This document shows positions 9,901 to 17,838 of a DNA stretch of 64,000 nucleotides, piece after piece; position 1 is the stretch's first letter, and each line of letters begins with the position of its first letter. The stretch covers positions 1 to 64,000 of the forward strand of contig CABRHH010000002.1 of NCBI GenBank assembly GCA_902470695.1, written 5' to 3'. The position numbers and the translations under genes were made by a program. Source of the stretch: an uncultured Collinsella sp. (GTDB lineage Bacteria; Actinomycetota; Coriobacteriia; Coriobacteriales; Coriobacteriaceae). Below the pieces are notes generated by a model that saw nothing but the letters and a program-made list of their open reading frames with translations, ran no database searches and was not told the DNA's origin.

Positions 9901-10016
9901 GCGCCGGCGAAGGCGACACGTCCCTTGAGGCGGCGAATGCTCTGCAGGCCGAGGGTGCGAAGCTCGTCGGCGAGGGCGATCTCGAACCCTTCAGGGCAGC
10001 TGGCGTAAAACTCCAT
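6939..10016 (-). CDS. rlmKL: Fused 23S rRNA methyltransferase RlmKL with degenerate RlmL half
   Basis: The 1025-residue protein has the order of E. coli RlmL/RlmK fusions: an N-terminal THUMP region (~45-160), a first methyltransferase domain (~280-475, motif DACCAGGG), and a second methyltransferase domain (~780-1010) with NLFAYTGTATCYAADAG and DPPTFSNSSK near 905. The second domain matches RlmK (m7G2069). The first domain matches RlmL (m2G2445) but lacks the expected (N/D)PPY catalytic motif. Three Ala/Thr/Gly-rich insertions (~195-280, ~475-600, ~720-780) explain the length compared with ~700 residues in E. coli. The start at 10016 follows a GAAAGG sequence. The gene is flanked by a family 1 array on its 3' side and a family 2 array on its 5' side. 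Confidence 0.85.
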   Translation of the reverse strand: MEFYASCPEGFEIALADELRTLGLQSIRRLKGRVAFAGAPADAQRACLWSRLASRVFCVVARIGCLDADDLYENAAALAWEDILRPEATIAVSAHGTNAELRNAHFAALRVKDAICNRLARTRGSRPNVDTERPDARISLTIRTDRASLQLDLSGEALFKRLPAEATREKAAHVLRPDYAALALAQAGWQTICESTGNAPEEGSSGTSVPANTSKEPNTASDAAPHAADSSPSATPAESGNASTNVADGLTTSDLNTAAAAAGDAPAADAPRATAIPTLIDACCAGGGIALEAAQILAQRAPGLDRERWGFRGWASFDEPAWQDQLAEARTRAEQASACAGRIIATDVSGDAVACARRIIRAAGLANRVIFVQPSAEAIARKLPRPSSHAHIVGACTIDTTEVALARLPRVLGLVADLRRTDTALDGTDGAAASMPLVALTRDSIIERTFAPAANLLAIKPNNEDAQLISFPAPNDPACQAPEATADASAHVPREDAVHARTGARATARTGENTAAPAQTGTANATVAAPTGAASAAQTATTHPAAARGEAPRAGTPHNETQSTLANAGQRADHAGDAAPADHAASQHGRRGTGPAHPHPAPPTFLDMGNGEPLPLLVPESEQFANRLRKVAKQRRKWTARTGVTCYRVYDADLPDYSAAIDLYEGSASTPGRWLVIAEYAAPASVDAGLAQARLLDILAIAPRILQVDPERVYAKARMRSRGGSQYAQRTDRTGKGAQAASAGGTHPGSTGGAPGSRPSRPGNQRGPARANGTGAHGPSAPERVLPLIEEGGLTFAVNFDDYLDTGIFLDHRLTRDLVREHARSRRYFLNLFAYTGTATCYAADAGVEETVTVDLSNTYLDWAERNMRQNGFTGREHHYVRADVMSWISEMRQTRNRWDLIFCDPPTFSNSSKMGRRTWDVQRDHVELLIGLSRLLTRDGEAIFSCNLRTFRPDVEALARAGVILEDISAQTIPEDFARNPRIHRCYLVYRRTPEEAMRLIGKSEAEIRERSRELRESSRRGRR

Positions 10017-10382
10017 CGTGGGGCCTTTCTAGGGGGAGGGCTGTTGGCCGTTGCCGGCCTGGGGTGCATGTGATGACCTTTCATTATGGCAGGTTGTATG
10101 TGCCGCGGTGTGCGCGGGCTGTGGCGGGTTTTTCGCATTGCGTCCCGTTTGCGCGGCGCTTGAAGGCTCGTCGTGCTTACTCGCCGGCGACCGGGTTGCG
10201 CTTCGGACGGATCGGTCGCATGCTGCGCCGGGGCGGGCAGGGGCGGCGCATACGAGGCGGGCCGGGGGTGCATGCCGGAGCGGGTGGGGCTGCGGCTGGA
10301 CTTTGCGAGGCAGGCTGTGGTTGATGGCGTGGGGTCGCGTTGGGGCGGCCGTTGGGGCGGCCTGTGCTACCGTAGCTGTTTT

Positions 10383-10830
10383 CGAGCGCGACTGTCGGTT
10401 GCGCACAGCTATCGGTCATACGAGATGGTCGGCCCCGCGAGGCTTCTGGCAGTGCACGGCTATCAACCGTGCGGGGCTGCTTGCCGTGCGCGATTGCCGG
10501 CCATGCGGGGTCGCCTGCGCACGGCCGGCAGCCATGCGAGCTTGCCGGTCGCGTGCGGCTGTCAAGCATGCGCGATTGCCGGCCATATGTGACTGTCAGC
10601 TGTGCACGATTGTCAGCTGTGTACGATTGGCTGGAGGCCAAATGTATACCGTGCTTTCGCAGCTTGAAAAATAGCTGGTAGAAGCTCTGCTGCTTTAAAT
10701 GGTATGTATCAACAATCATATGATAGCGCTGCCAAATCGTGCACGGCTGACAGTCGTACATATCTGACAGTGGATTCGCACACAGATGACAGTCGCGCAC
10801 AGCCGACAGCGGGTTCATGCACAGCGGACA
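10383..10830. repeat. Family 2 inverted array of 17-bp repeats, locus 1
   Basis: The unit TGTCAGCTGTGCACGAC (17 bases) repeats from about 10390 to 10628. Copies nearest 10628 are almost perfect and those near 10400 very degenerate. After a ~110-base AT-richer core (10629-10737), the reverse complement of the unit appears several times up to ~10830. The core holds AAATGTATACCGTG and TATGTATCAACAATCATATG, shared with locus 2. Because 17 is not a multiple of three, the Cys-rich open frames seen here are unlikely to be selected as coding. The remaining stretch 10017-10382 is GC-rich and holds nothing recognisable. Confidence 0.82.
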
Positions 10831-10851
10831 GTGGCCCGCGCGCGTGTTCTG

Positions 10852-11562
10852 CTACAGCCTGCTGGCGACAAAGGAGAAGGTGGTGTGTTCGCCCCGATAC
10901 GTGGAGATGGAGTACTCGGCGGCCTCCCCACGCTCGTTCCGGCCCAGCGTATGCAGTACGAGGAGCGGCTCGCCGGCCTCTATGTCGAGCACGGCGGCCG
11001 TGGCGCTATCGGCACGGGCCCCTTCCAGCGAGTATTCCGCATTCACAACGGGCCTACCGGTGCTGGCCAGCACATCGTACAGGCGGTTTTCCCGAAAGTC
11101 GACGGTCTCGATCTCGGGGTAGCGGCTGCAGGCGATATAGCTTTCGGAAAAGACGTTGGGCTCGCCGTCAACGTAGCGGATGCGCACCAGGCGGAACACC
11201 TCGTCGTGCACGGAGACGGCAAGACGGCTGGCCACCTCCTCGTTTGCCTTCGTCCGCCTGAACACCAGCACCGTGGTCTCGACCTTCGCGCCGGCGGTGT
11301 TCGCCTCATCCTCATAGCTCCGGATGCCCAGCGAGAACGACTGGCGCACCTTGGGGTGGCAGACCACGGTGCCTCTGCGTCGGCGTTTTTCGAGGTAGCC
11401 TTCGTTGACGAGAATCTGGACGGCCTGCCGCACGGTGGGGCGACTCACGTTGTAGAGGCTCGCGAGCTCCATTTCGGACGGGATGATCTCGCCCTCGGCG
11501 TAGGTGCCGTCTTTGATTTTATTGAGAAGGTCTTCCTTGATGTGGACGTACAAAGCCGGCAT
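10852..11562 (-). CDS. GntR-family regulator with UTRA ligand domain
   Basis: The 236-residue protein has an N-terminal winged helix of the HutC/FarR branch (~5-70, with IPSEMELASLYNVSRPTVRQ) and a C-terminal UTRA small-molecule domain (~90-230). It should bind an operator as a dimer and release it on binding a sugar phosphate or similar ligand. It is divergent from manA, and several palindromes lie between the two start codons (11645-11702). This suggests that it controls manA and itself, with mannose or amino-sugar metabolism as the likely signal. The ATG at 11562 follows GGGAG. The gene runs into the outer part of a family 2 array at its 3' end. Confidence 0.9.
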   Translation of the reverse strand: MPALYVHIKEDLLNKIKDGTYAEGEIIPSEMELASLYNVSRPTVRQAVQILVNEGYLEKRRRRGTVVCHPKVRQSFSLGIRSYEDEANTAGAKVETTVLVFRRTKANEEVASRLAVSVHDEVFRLVRIRYVDGEPNVFSESYIACSRYPEIETVDFRENRLYDVLASTGRPVVNAEYSLEGARADSATAAVLDIEAGEPLLVLHTLGRNERGEAAEYSISTYRGEHTTFSFVASRL

Positions 11563-11644
11563 GGACGTGCTCCCAAACTAGACATAACGCGCCGTCCGTT
11601 CTGCTCGATCTGGCGCGAACCTGCGAGTAAGTTGCTATAGGGCC

Positions 11645-11732
11645 ATGATATATCATGATGAATGATTCATTTTCTCTAAATGAAGGTAATACAGAAGTAT
11701 TAAAGATTAATTTGTAATGAATATGTTATATT
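11645..11732. promoter_or_regulatory. gntR-manA intergenic operators and manA promoter
   Basis: Three palindromes sit in this AT-rich stretch. They are ATGATATATCAT at 11645-11656 (perfect), ATGAATGATTCAT at 11658-11670, and TAATAC-AGAA-GTATTA at 11687-11702. A -10-like TATATT lies at 11727-11732, followed by the strong AAAGGAG of manA. The 11687-11702 site lies where a -35 region would be and is the best candidate GntR operator. No binding evidence is available. Confidence 0.5.
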
Positions 11733-11764
11733 GCCCGCAAGAATCGCTGAGCGAAAGGAGCACC

Positions 11765-13975
11765 ATGCCCAAGTCTGCCTACAATCTGAGGCCGTCTATC
11801 GACGTGCATGCTTTTGGGACGGCATGTTCTGGATACGAAGCGATTGCCCAGCGCCTGCACTCTGCTTTCGCTGCGGGCGGCGAGGAGGCCGATCGCGCAA
11901 CCAGCCAGGTGTGCGCAGCTTTAGGGGGCGAGGCCGATCGCGCAACCAGCCAGGTGTGCGCAACTTCGGGGGGCGAGGCCGACCGGGCGGCCAGCCAGGC
12001 GTGCGCGGCTTCGGGGAGAGAAGGCGGCTGTGTGGCTACCCGACCGCGCGTCCTCGTGTTCGAATGCTATCCGGGCACGGACTATCAGGAGCTGTGTGAT
12101 TGCCTGTTCGAGCGACTGCATCCGTCCGCGCTCATCTGCGCTGACGACTACGCGTGGGGTATCGATCGCGTGCAGGAGCGCATCAAGGACACGGTGACCG
12201 ACGACCGGATTTTCGGTGTGATGTCGCACTATCACGTGGAGGACTTCTACGACGAGGCGGACCTCGCGCGCGCCCGGCAGATCGTGGCGGACGCGGCCGC
12301 GAAGGCGGCGGGCGTAGCCGCACAGCCGGCCGAAGCGGATACGCAGGCGGCCAACGCGACCGCGAAGGCGGCAGAGGATCGTGCTCGGGCGGCGGGCATA
12401 ACCGTGCAGGCTCGTACCGGGCAGCTCACGGTGGAGCCGACGGCGACCGCACGACAAGCCGACGTGACCGTCCAGCTGGCCGAAGCGACGGCGCAGCCAG
12501 CTGCCGCGACCGTACGGCTGGCCGACGCGACCGCGCAGCCAGCTGCCGTGACTGCGCAGCCGGCCCTTGCGAACGCCGACAACGCGCCTGCCGGCCCCGT
12601 CATCGTCTATGGCGTGGGCGCATCGCTGATCGCGCCGGAAGGGCTGCTCGTCTACGCTGATCTGACTCGCTGGGAAATCATGCTGCGCTTCCGCGCGGGC
12701 ATGCGCAATTGGAAGACGGACAATGCCGGCGAGGACCCGCTGCGCAAGATCAAGCGCGGGTATTTCTTCGAGTGGCGCATCGCGGACCGCCTGAAGCGCA
12801 GCCTGCATGAGCGCATCGACTTCCTCATGGAAACCAATGTGCCGGGCAGCCCCAAGATGGTCGGCGGCGACGCCTATCGCGCGGGCCTGGCTCACGCCGC
12901 ACGCCGTCCGTTTCGCCTGGTGCCCTATTTCGACGAGAGCGTGTGGGGCGGCCAGTGGATGAAGGAACGGTTCGGCCTGGACCCCTCCAAGCGCAACTAC
13001 GGGTGGTCCTTCGACGGCGTGCCGGAGGAGAACAGCATCATCCTCGCGTTCGACGGCGCCGAGGTTGAGGTCCCCGCCATCAACCTGGTCCTCACGCAGC
13101 CCGACGAGTTGCTGGGGCCCAAGGTCCGCGCCCGCTACGGCGCGGAGTTCCCCATTCGCTTCGACTTCTTGGACACGATGGGTGGGGGCAATCTGAGCCT
13201 GCAGGTGCATCCGCGAACCGAGTACATCCAAGACGCGTTCGGCATGCCCTACACCCAGGACGAGAGCTACTACATCCTGGACGCCACGGACTCGTCCGAG
13301 GTCTTTTTGGGCGTGCGCGAGGACACCACCAAGGAGGCGCTGGTCGCCGATCTCCGAAAAGCGGCGGCAGGCGAGGTACTGTTCCCGGCGGAGCGGCACG
13401 TCAACGTGTTCCCCGTGAAGAAGCACGACCACGTGCTGATTCCGGCCGGTACGATCCACTGCTCCGGTGCCGACACTGTCGTGCTCGAGATCAGCGCGAC
13501 GCCGTACAACTTCACCTTCAAGCTGTGGGATTGGGGCCGCGTGGGCCTGGACGGGAAGCCCCGCCCCATCAGCATCGCGCACGGCAAGCCCAACATCATG
13601 ATGGAGCGCGATACCGAATTCTGCCAGCGCGAGCTGGTGGTGCGGGCAGATGAGGAGCGCGAAAACCTGTCCGACCAGCCCGGTGTGATGTGCGAGCGCA
13701 CCGGCCTGCATGAACTTGAGTCCATCGAGACGCGGCGCCACTGGTTTACCGACTGCGTGGACATCGCGTGCCACGAGAGCGTGAACATGCTCAACCTGGT
13801 GGAGGGCACCGAGGTGGAGGTGCAGAGCGTGGATGGCTCGTTTGCGCCGATGCCGGTGCATTACGCCGAGACCTTTATCGTGCCCGAGAGCGTGGGGCAC
13901 TATCGGATCGTCAACAAGCATTCGGGTACGCGGGTCGCCGTGCTGCAGGCCTTCATCCGCAACCTTGAGGGGTAG
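11765..13975 (+). CDS. manA: Class I mannose-6-phosphate isomerase with N-terminal kinase-like domain
   Basis: The C-terminal ~350 residues are a cupin-fold phosphomannose isomerase. Zinc-site motifs are visible: LQVHP near residue 480, DESYYILD near 500 and PAGTIHCSG near 562. It interconverts mannose-6-phosphate and fructose-6-phosphate. The N-terminal ~380 residues resemble a nucleoside-kinase-like domain without a P-loop (VLVFECYPGTDYQEL), as found in some long isomerases. Two low-complexity insertions interrupt that part: three tandem 15-residue copies of EADRATSQVCA at ~42-84, and an Ala/Thr/Gln-rich stretch at ~174-274. The ATG at 11765 has AAAGGAG four bases upstream and is preferred over 11717. 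Divergent GntR regulator upstream. Confidence 0.88.
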   Translation: MPKSAYNLRPSIDVHAFGTACSGYEAIAQRLHSAFAAGGEEADRATSQVCAALGGEADRATSQVCATSGGEADRAASQACAASGREGGCVATRPRVLVFECYPGTDYQELCDCLFERLHPSALICADDYAWGIDRVQERIKDTVTDDRIFGVMSHYHVEDFYDEADLARARQIVADAAAKAAGVAAQPAEADTQAANATAKAAEDRARAAGITVQARTGQLTVEPTATARQADVTVQLAEATAQPAAATVRLADATAQPAAVTAQPALANADNAPAGPVIVYGVGASLIAPEGLLVYADLTRWEIMLRFRAGMRNWKTDNAGEDPLRKIKRGYFFEWRIADRLKRSLHERIDFLMETNVPGSPKMVGGDAYRAGLAHAARRPFRLVPYFDESVWGGQWMKERFGLDPSKRNYGWSFDGVPEENSIILAFDGAEVEVPAINLVLTQPDELLGPKVRARYGAEFPIRFDFLDTMGGGNLSLQVHPRTEYIQDAFGMPYTQDESYYILDATDSSEVFLGVREDTTKEALVADLRKAAAGEVLFPAERHVNVFPVKKHDHVLIPAGTIHCSGADTVVLEISATPYNFTFKLWDWGRVGLDGKPRPISIAHGKPNIMMERDTEFCQRELVVRADEERENLSDQPGVMCERTGLHELESIETRRHWFTDCVDIACHESVNMLNLVEGTEVEVQSVDGSFAPMPVHYAETFIVPESVGHYRIVNKHSGTRVAVLQAFIRNLEG

Positions 13976-14283
13976 GGGAGGCTCCGCACGTGCGTGCGGG
14001 GCCCGTGTGGACGTTCGGCCCCAGGGCCGTTGCGGGGCCCCGCGCGGGCGTTCGGCTCAGGGCCGTTGCGGGGACGCTGCGCGCTGCTTCGGGTCGGTGT
14101 CGTGCTGGCGGGACGCGCTGCCCGCGGGGTTGCCTGCGTGCGGCTGCCGGTTATGTATGGCTGTCCGCTGTGTGGCGGCCCGCTGCGCGGCGATCGCTGC
14201 TGAGGCAGGGCGCCGGTATCGGCATCGTGCTGGCGGGTCGTGTGCGGATGTCGGCCATGTGCGGCCTTCGGCCGGGCGCGGTT

Positions 14284-14760
14284 GACTGTCAGCTGTGTGC
14301 GACTGTCAGCTGTGCACGATTGTCGGCTGTGCACGGTTGTCGGCCTCATGCGAGGTTATCAGCCGCGTACGACTGTCGGTCATGCGAGATGGTCGGCCCT
14401 GCGAGTCTGTCGGCTGTGCACGGCTATTGGCCATGCGGGACTGCTGGTTGTACGCGATTGTCGGCCATATGTGACTGTCAGCTGTGCACGACTGTCAGCC
14501 ATGTACGACTGTCAGCTGTGTGCGATTGTCAGCTGTGCACGATTGGGCGTGGAGCAAATGTATACCGTGGCTTCTCAGGTGAAGAAAGCTACTGGTAGAT
14601 GATGTGTCTCTTCAAATGTTATGTATCAACAATCATATGAGAGCGTTATCAAATCGTACATAGCTGACAGTCGTGCACAGCTGACAGTGGAGTTGTCGTA
14701 CACAGCTGACAGTGGAGTTGTCGTACACGGCTGACAGCGGAATCGCGCGTAGCGGACCGT
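14284..14760. repeat. Family 2 inverted array of 17-bp repeats, locus 2
   Basis: About thirteen 17-base units (TGTCAGCTGTGCACGAC/T) occupy 14284-14545. They are most regular at 14475-14545 and degenerate at the outer end. A core at 14546-14655 is similar to that of locus 1 (shared AAATGTATACCGTG, ACTGGTAGA/GCTGGTAGA and TATGTATCAACAATCATATG). Inverted units follow at 14655-14745, here spaced by about 25-27 bases with GGAGTTGT between them. The left flank 13976-14283 is GC-rich without a gene. Confidence 0.82.
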
Positions 14761-14989
14761 CTCGCATGGCCAACGGCGGAATCCTGGCAATCAGACACCT
14801 CCGCTGTCCGCATCGCGCATGCCTGGCCGCCGCGCCGCCGCCGGTGCGCACGCGCTCTCGACCCCGGCTCGCTGGCACCAGGGATGCAGGATCACCTCGC
14901 ATCGCGCGCGCCGCGCTGCTGCCGGTGCGCACGCGTTCTTGGTCCGGGTTCGCTGTCGCCGGCGACCCGTGAATCGCTGGCACCGGCGA

Positions 14990-15089
14990 CCCGGGAACCG
15001 CTGACGCCGGCGAACGCGGCCGCGTCCCTCACGGTCATGCCGTCCCCGCGCGCGAGCAGGAACAGCTCGACCTCCTCCTTGGCGTGCAT
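14990..15089 (-). pseudogene. N-terminal remnant of an IS transposase (OrfA-type helix-turn-helix)
   Basis: Reading leftwards from the ATG at 15089, which has CCGGAGG upstream, the first ~30 residues (MHAKEEVELFLLARGDGMTV, then RDAAAFAGVS) look like the start of a transposase helix-turn-helix. After that the frame dissolves into short GTCGCCGG-type repeats and no transposase body follows. Together with the match to 1-55 this marks a decayed insertion sequence. The family is not identified. Confidence 0.55.
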
Positions 15090-15150
15090 GCGAACCTCCG
15101 GTCCGGACACCGACGAGGTGTCCAACTTTTCGTCCGCAGCCCCGTGCGGA
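15088..15150. mobile_element. IS-like terminal region, second copy
   Basis: This matches the first 55 bases of the window, including TCCAACTTTT and GTCCGCAG, and a hairpin GGACACC-GACGA-GGTGTCC. The hairpin arms are preserved by compensating changes between the copies. A second small hairpin, TCCGCA/TGCGGA, follows. It is probably the outside end of the decayed element next to the htpG promoter. Confidence 0.45.
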
Positions 15151-15177
15151 ATTGTTTCTGGGAAAATCGTCCAAGGC

Positions 15178-15207
15178 TTGTATATATGCGCGCCAACGGG
15201 TTATAAA
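15178..15207 (+). promoter_or_regulatory. Probable htpG promoter
   Basis: TTGTAT at 15178-15183 and TATAAA at 15202-15207 are separated by 18 bases, with the transcript expected to start near 15215. No CIRCE or HAIR operator is visible. Confidence 0.5.
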
Positions 15208-15331
15208 ATCTAAGTCTGAATGTAGCAGGTCTGCCATTCGCGCCGCGTGCGGGTAGTTGCGCCCGTACGCGGCGCGGTGTCGACGGGCCCATCGCCCCTG
15301 TGGGATCAATCGGAAAGGAAGCGGTACGCGC

Positions 15332-17356
15332 ATGCGCCAGTTCAAAACGGAGAGCAAAAAGCTGCTCGACCTGATGATCAACTCGATCTACACCAACAAG
15401 GAGATCTTCCTGCGCGAGCTCATCTCCAATGCCTCGGACGCCGTGGACAAGCTCAACTTCAAGAGCCTGTCCGACTCCACCATCAAGCTCGGCGACGAGG
15501 ACCTCGCCATCCGCTTGACCGTCGACAAGGACGCCCGCACGCTCACCATCTCCGACAACGGCATCGGCATGGGCGCCGAGGAGCTCGAGCGCAACCTGGG
15601 CACGATCGCCCACTCCGGCAGCCAGGAGTTCAAGCAGGCCAACGCCGAGCACCAGGGCGGCGATGTGGACATCATCGGCCAGTTCGGCGTCGGCTTCTAC
15701 TCCGCCTTCATGGTGGCCTCCAAGGTCCGCGTGGTCAGCCGTGCGTTCGGCGAGGACGTCGCGCACGCCTGGGAGTCCGACGGCCTGGAGGGCTACACCA
15801 TCGAGGATGCCGAGCGCGCCGGTCACGGCACCGACATCATCTTGACCCTGCGCGCCTCCGAGCAGGGCGCCAGCGAGGTCGAGGGCGAGGACTACGACCG
15901 CTACCTCACCGAGTGGGGCCTGCGCGACCTTGTGACCCGTTACAGCAACTACGTGCGCTACCCCGTCCAGATGCTGGTGACCAAGAGCCGCCAGAAGCCC
16001 AAGCCGGAGGACGCCGGTGACGACTACACGCCCGAGTATGAGGACTACACCGAGCTCGAGACGCTGAACTCGATGACCCCGATCTGGAAGAAGCGCTCCT
16101 CCGACGTTTCGGACGAGGACTACAACGAGTTCTATAAGACGACCTTCCACGATTTCGAGGATCCGGCGCGCACCGTCTCCTTCCACGCCGAAGGCACGCT
16201 CGAGTACGACGCCCTGCTGTTCGTGCCCGCCCGCGCGCCGTTCGACCTCTACAGCAAGGACTACCAGAAGGGCCTGGCGCTCTACAGCTCCAACGTGCTG
16301 ATCATGGAGAAGTGCGCTGACCTGCTGCCCGACTACTACAACTTCGTGCGCGGCGTGATCGACTCCGCCGACGTCTCGCTCAACATCAGCCGCGAGACCC
16401 TGCAGCACGACCGCCAGCTCAAGGCGATTGCCAAGCGCGTGGAGAAGCGCATCACCTCTGAGCTCACGAAGATGCGCGATGAGGATCGCCCGACCTACGA
16501 GACCTTCTTCGAGAACTTCGGCCGCGGCCTGAAGTTCGGCATCTACTCCAGCTACGGCATGAAGGCCGACGAGCTCGCCGACCTGCTGCTGTTCTGGAGT
16601 GCGCGCGAGGAGAAGTTCGTGACGCTGGCCGAGTATGCCGCCGCCATGCCCGAGGGCCAGAAGGCCGTCTACTACGCCGCCGGCGACGACCGCGAGCGCC
16701 TGGCCAAGATGCCGGTGGTGCGCGGCGTGCTCGATCGCGGGTTCGACGTCCTGCTGTGCACGACCGACGTGGACGAGTTCACCTTCCAGGCCATGCGCAG
16801 CTATACCGCCAAGAACATGCCCAAGGTCTACGAGGACGAGGCTGCCCGCGAGGCGGCCGCCAAGGCGGTGGCCGACGGTGCCGAGCCCGAGGTCGAGAAC
16901 CGTCAGCTCGAGCTGAAAAACGTCGCCTCCGGCGATTTGGATCTGGCGTCTGAGGACGAGAAGAAGGACGCCGAGGAGGCCACGCGCGAGCACGAGGACC
17001 TGTTCGCGGCCATGAAGGAGGCGCTGGGCGACAAGGTCGAGAAGGTCGCGGCCTCCGCGCGCCTGACCGATGCACCGGCCTGCATCACCACCGAGGGCCC
17101 GCTGTCGCTCGAGATGGAGAAGGTACTGGCACGCGGTCCCGAGGCCGACGCCGGGCAGGCCCCCAAGAGCCAGCGGGTGCTCGAGCTCAACGCCAAGCAT
17201 CCGGTGTTCGCCAAGCTCACCGCGGCGCAGGAGGCGGGTGACACCGAGAAGCTGTCCCTGTATGCGGGCCTGCTCTACGACCAGGCGCTGCTGGTCGAGG
17301 GCATCCTACCGGCCGACCCGGTGGCCTTCGCGCAGTCGGTGTGCGAGCTGATGTAG
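15332..17356 (+). CDS. htpG: Molecular chaperone HtpG (Hsp90)
   Basis: The 674-residue protein has the full Hsp90 layout: an N-terminal GHKL ATPase domain with SNASDAVDKL, DNGIGMG and GQFGVGFYSAF, a middle domain containing the conserved NISRETLQ, and a C-terminal dimerisation domain. It acts in the cytoplasm as an ATP-driven protein-folding clamp. The ATG at 15332 has AAAGGAA 11 bases upstream; it gives the family N-terminus MRQFKTESKKLLDLMI, whereas the upstream start at 15257 adds 25 unrelated residues. It is slightly longer than E. coli HtpG, mostly in a charged Ala/Glu-rich part near residues 500-570. The gene is monocistronic. Confidence 0.95.
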   Translation: MRQFKTESKKLLDLMINSIYTNKEIFLRELISNASDAVDKLNFKSLSDSTIKLGDEDLAIRLTVDKDARTLTISDNGIGMGAEELERNLGTIAHSGSQEFKQANAEHQGGDVDIIGQFGVGFYSAFMVASKVRVVSRAFGEDVAHAWESDGLEGYTIEDAERAGHGTDIILTLRASEQGASEVEGEDYDRYLTEWGLRDLVTRYSNYVRYPVQMLVTKSRQKPKPEDAGDDYTPEYEDYTELETLNSMTPIWKKRSSDVSDEDYNEFYKTTFHDFEDPARTVSFHAEGTLEYDALLFVPARAPFDLYSKDYQKGLALYSSNVLIMEKCADLLPDYYNFVRGVIDSADVSLNISRETLQHDRQLKAIAKRVEKRITSELTKMRDEDRPTYETFFENFGRGLKFGIYSSYGMKADELADLLLFWSAREEKFVTLAEYAAAMPEGQKAVYYAAGDDRERLAKMPVVRGVLDRGFDVLLCTTDVDEFTFQAMRSYTAKNMPKVYEDEAAREAAAKAVADGAEPEVENRQLELKNVASGDLDLASEDEKKDAEEATREHEDLFAAMKEALGDKVEKVAASARLTDAPACITTEGPLSLEMEKVLARGPEADAGQAPKSQRVLELNAKHPVFAKLTAAQEAGDTEKLSLYAGLLYDQALLVEGILPADPVAFAQSVCELM

Positions 17357-17838
17357 CCCGCTCGCGTAGGTTGTCGCGTGCGGCTTCAGAGGCGGGCGGT
17401 TCGCTCGGTGCGCGTTTTGGGCGGTTCGTCCGGTACGCGCTGCGCTCGTTGAGGCCGTAGCGCGCGCCAGCGCTCGCCCCGGGCGCAGCTTTCCGCCTCG
17501 GGGCGTGGTTTTCCGCCGCGGGTGCGGCTTTCCGCCCCGGGCCCGCCCGCCTGGCTGCCGCGCCTGCGCCCATCCACTTTCCGCCCCGGGCCCGCCCGGC
17601 CGCCGCGCTCGCCTGCGGCTCCATATCCTGCACCAGGACGGCGGCTGTCGGTGTCAACCCGGCGGCCGCCGTCCTCAATTATGGACAGTCTACGGGCCTT
17701 TCTGTCCGTTAAGCGTACACATGTATCTTTTCTTGCTTACGTAGTATATTTTTGCTCGGAAAAACGAGCCGATGCCCCGCCCGGCGGTCCTGCGGCGGCG
17801 CTCGGCGGGCGCATATGAACAGGACAGGTGAGCCGAAC
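17357..17838. other. Gap between htpG and the YhgE operon
   Basis: Most of this is GC-rich, with two copies of TTTCCGCCCCGGGCCCGCCC (near 17529 and 17578). An AT-rich promoter-like stretch follows at 17690-17760, with a -10-like TATATT at 17745 and an inverted pair GGACAG/CTGTCC at 17683-17708 that could be an operator. No gene is supported. Confidence 0.4.

Noticed and set aside
10400..10680. Small Cys-rich peptides (patterns such as YDCQLCTIVSC) encoded by the 17-base arrays
   Set aside because: A 17-base period shifts the frame at each unit, so the Cys pattern arises from cycling through frames. No start signals are seen and the outer units decay freely.
11921..13921. A 666-codon minus-strand frame opposite manA
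   Set aside because: Antisense shadow; the plus strand encodes the isomerase motifs and has a strong ribosome site.
14284..14560. CRISPR array
   Set aside because: Repeats are 17 bases and contiguous with no spacers, orientation reverses at the core, and no cas genes are nearby.
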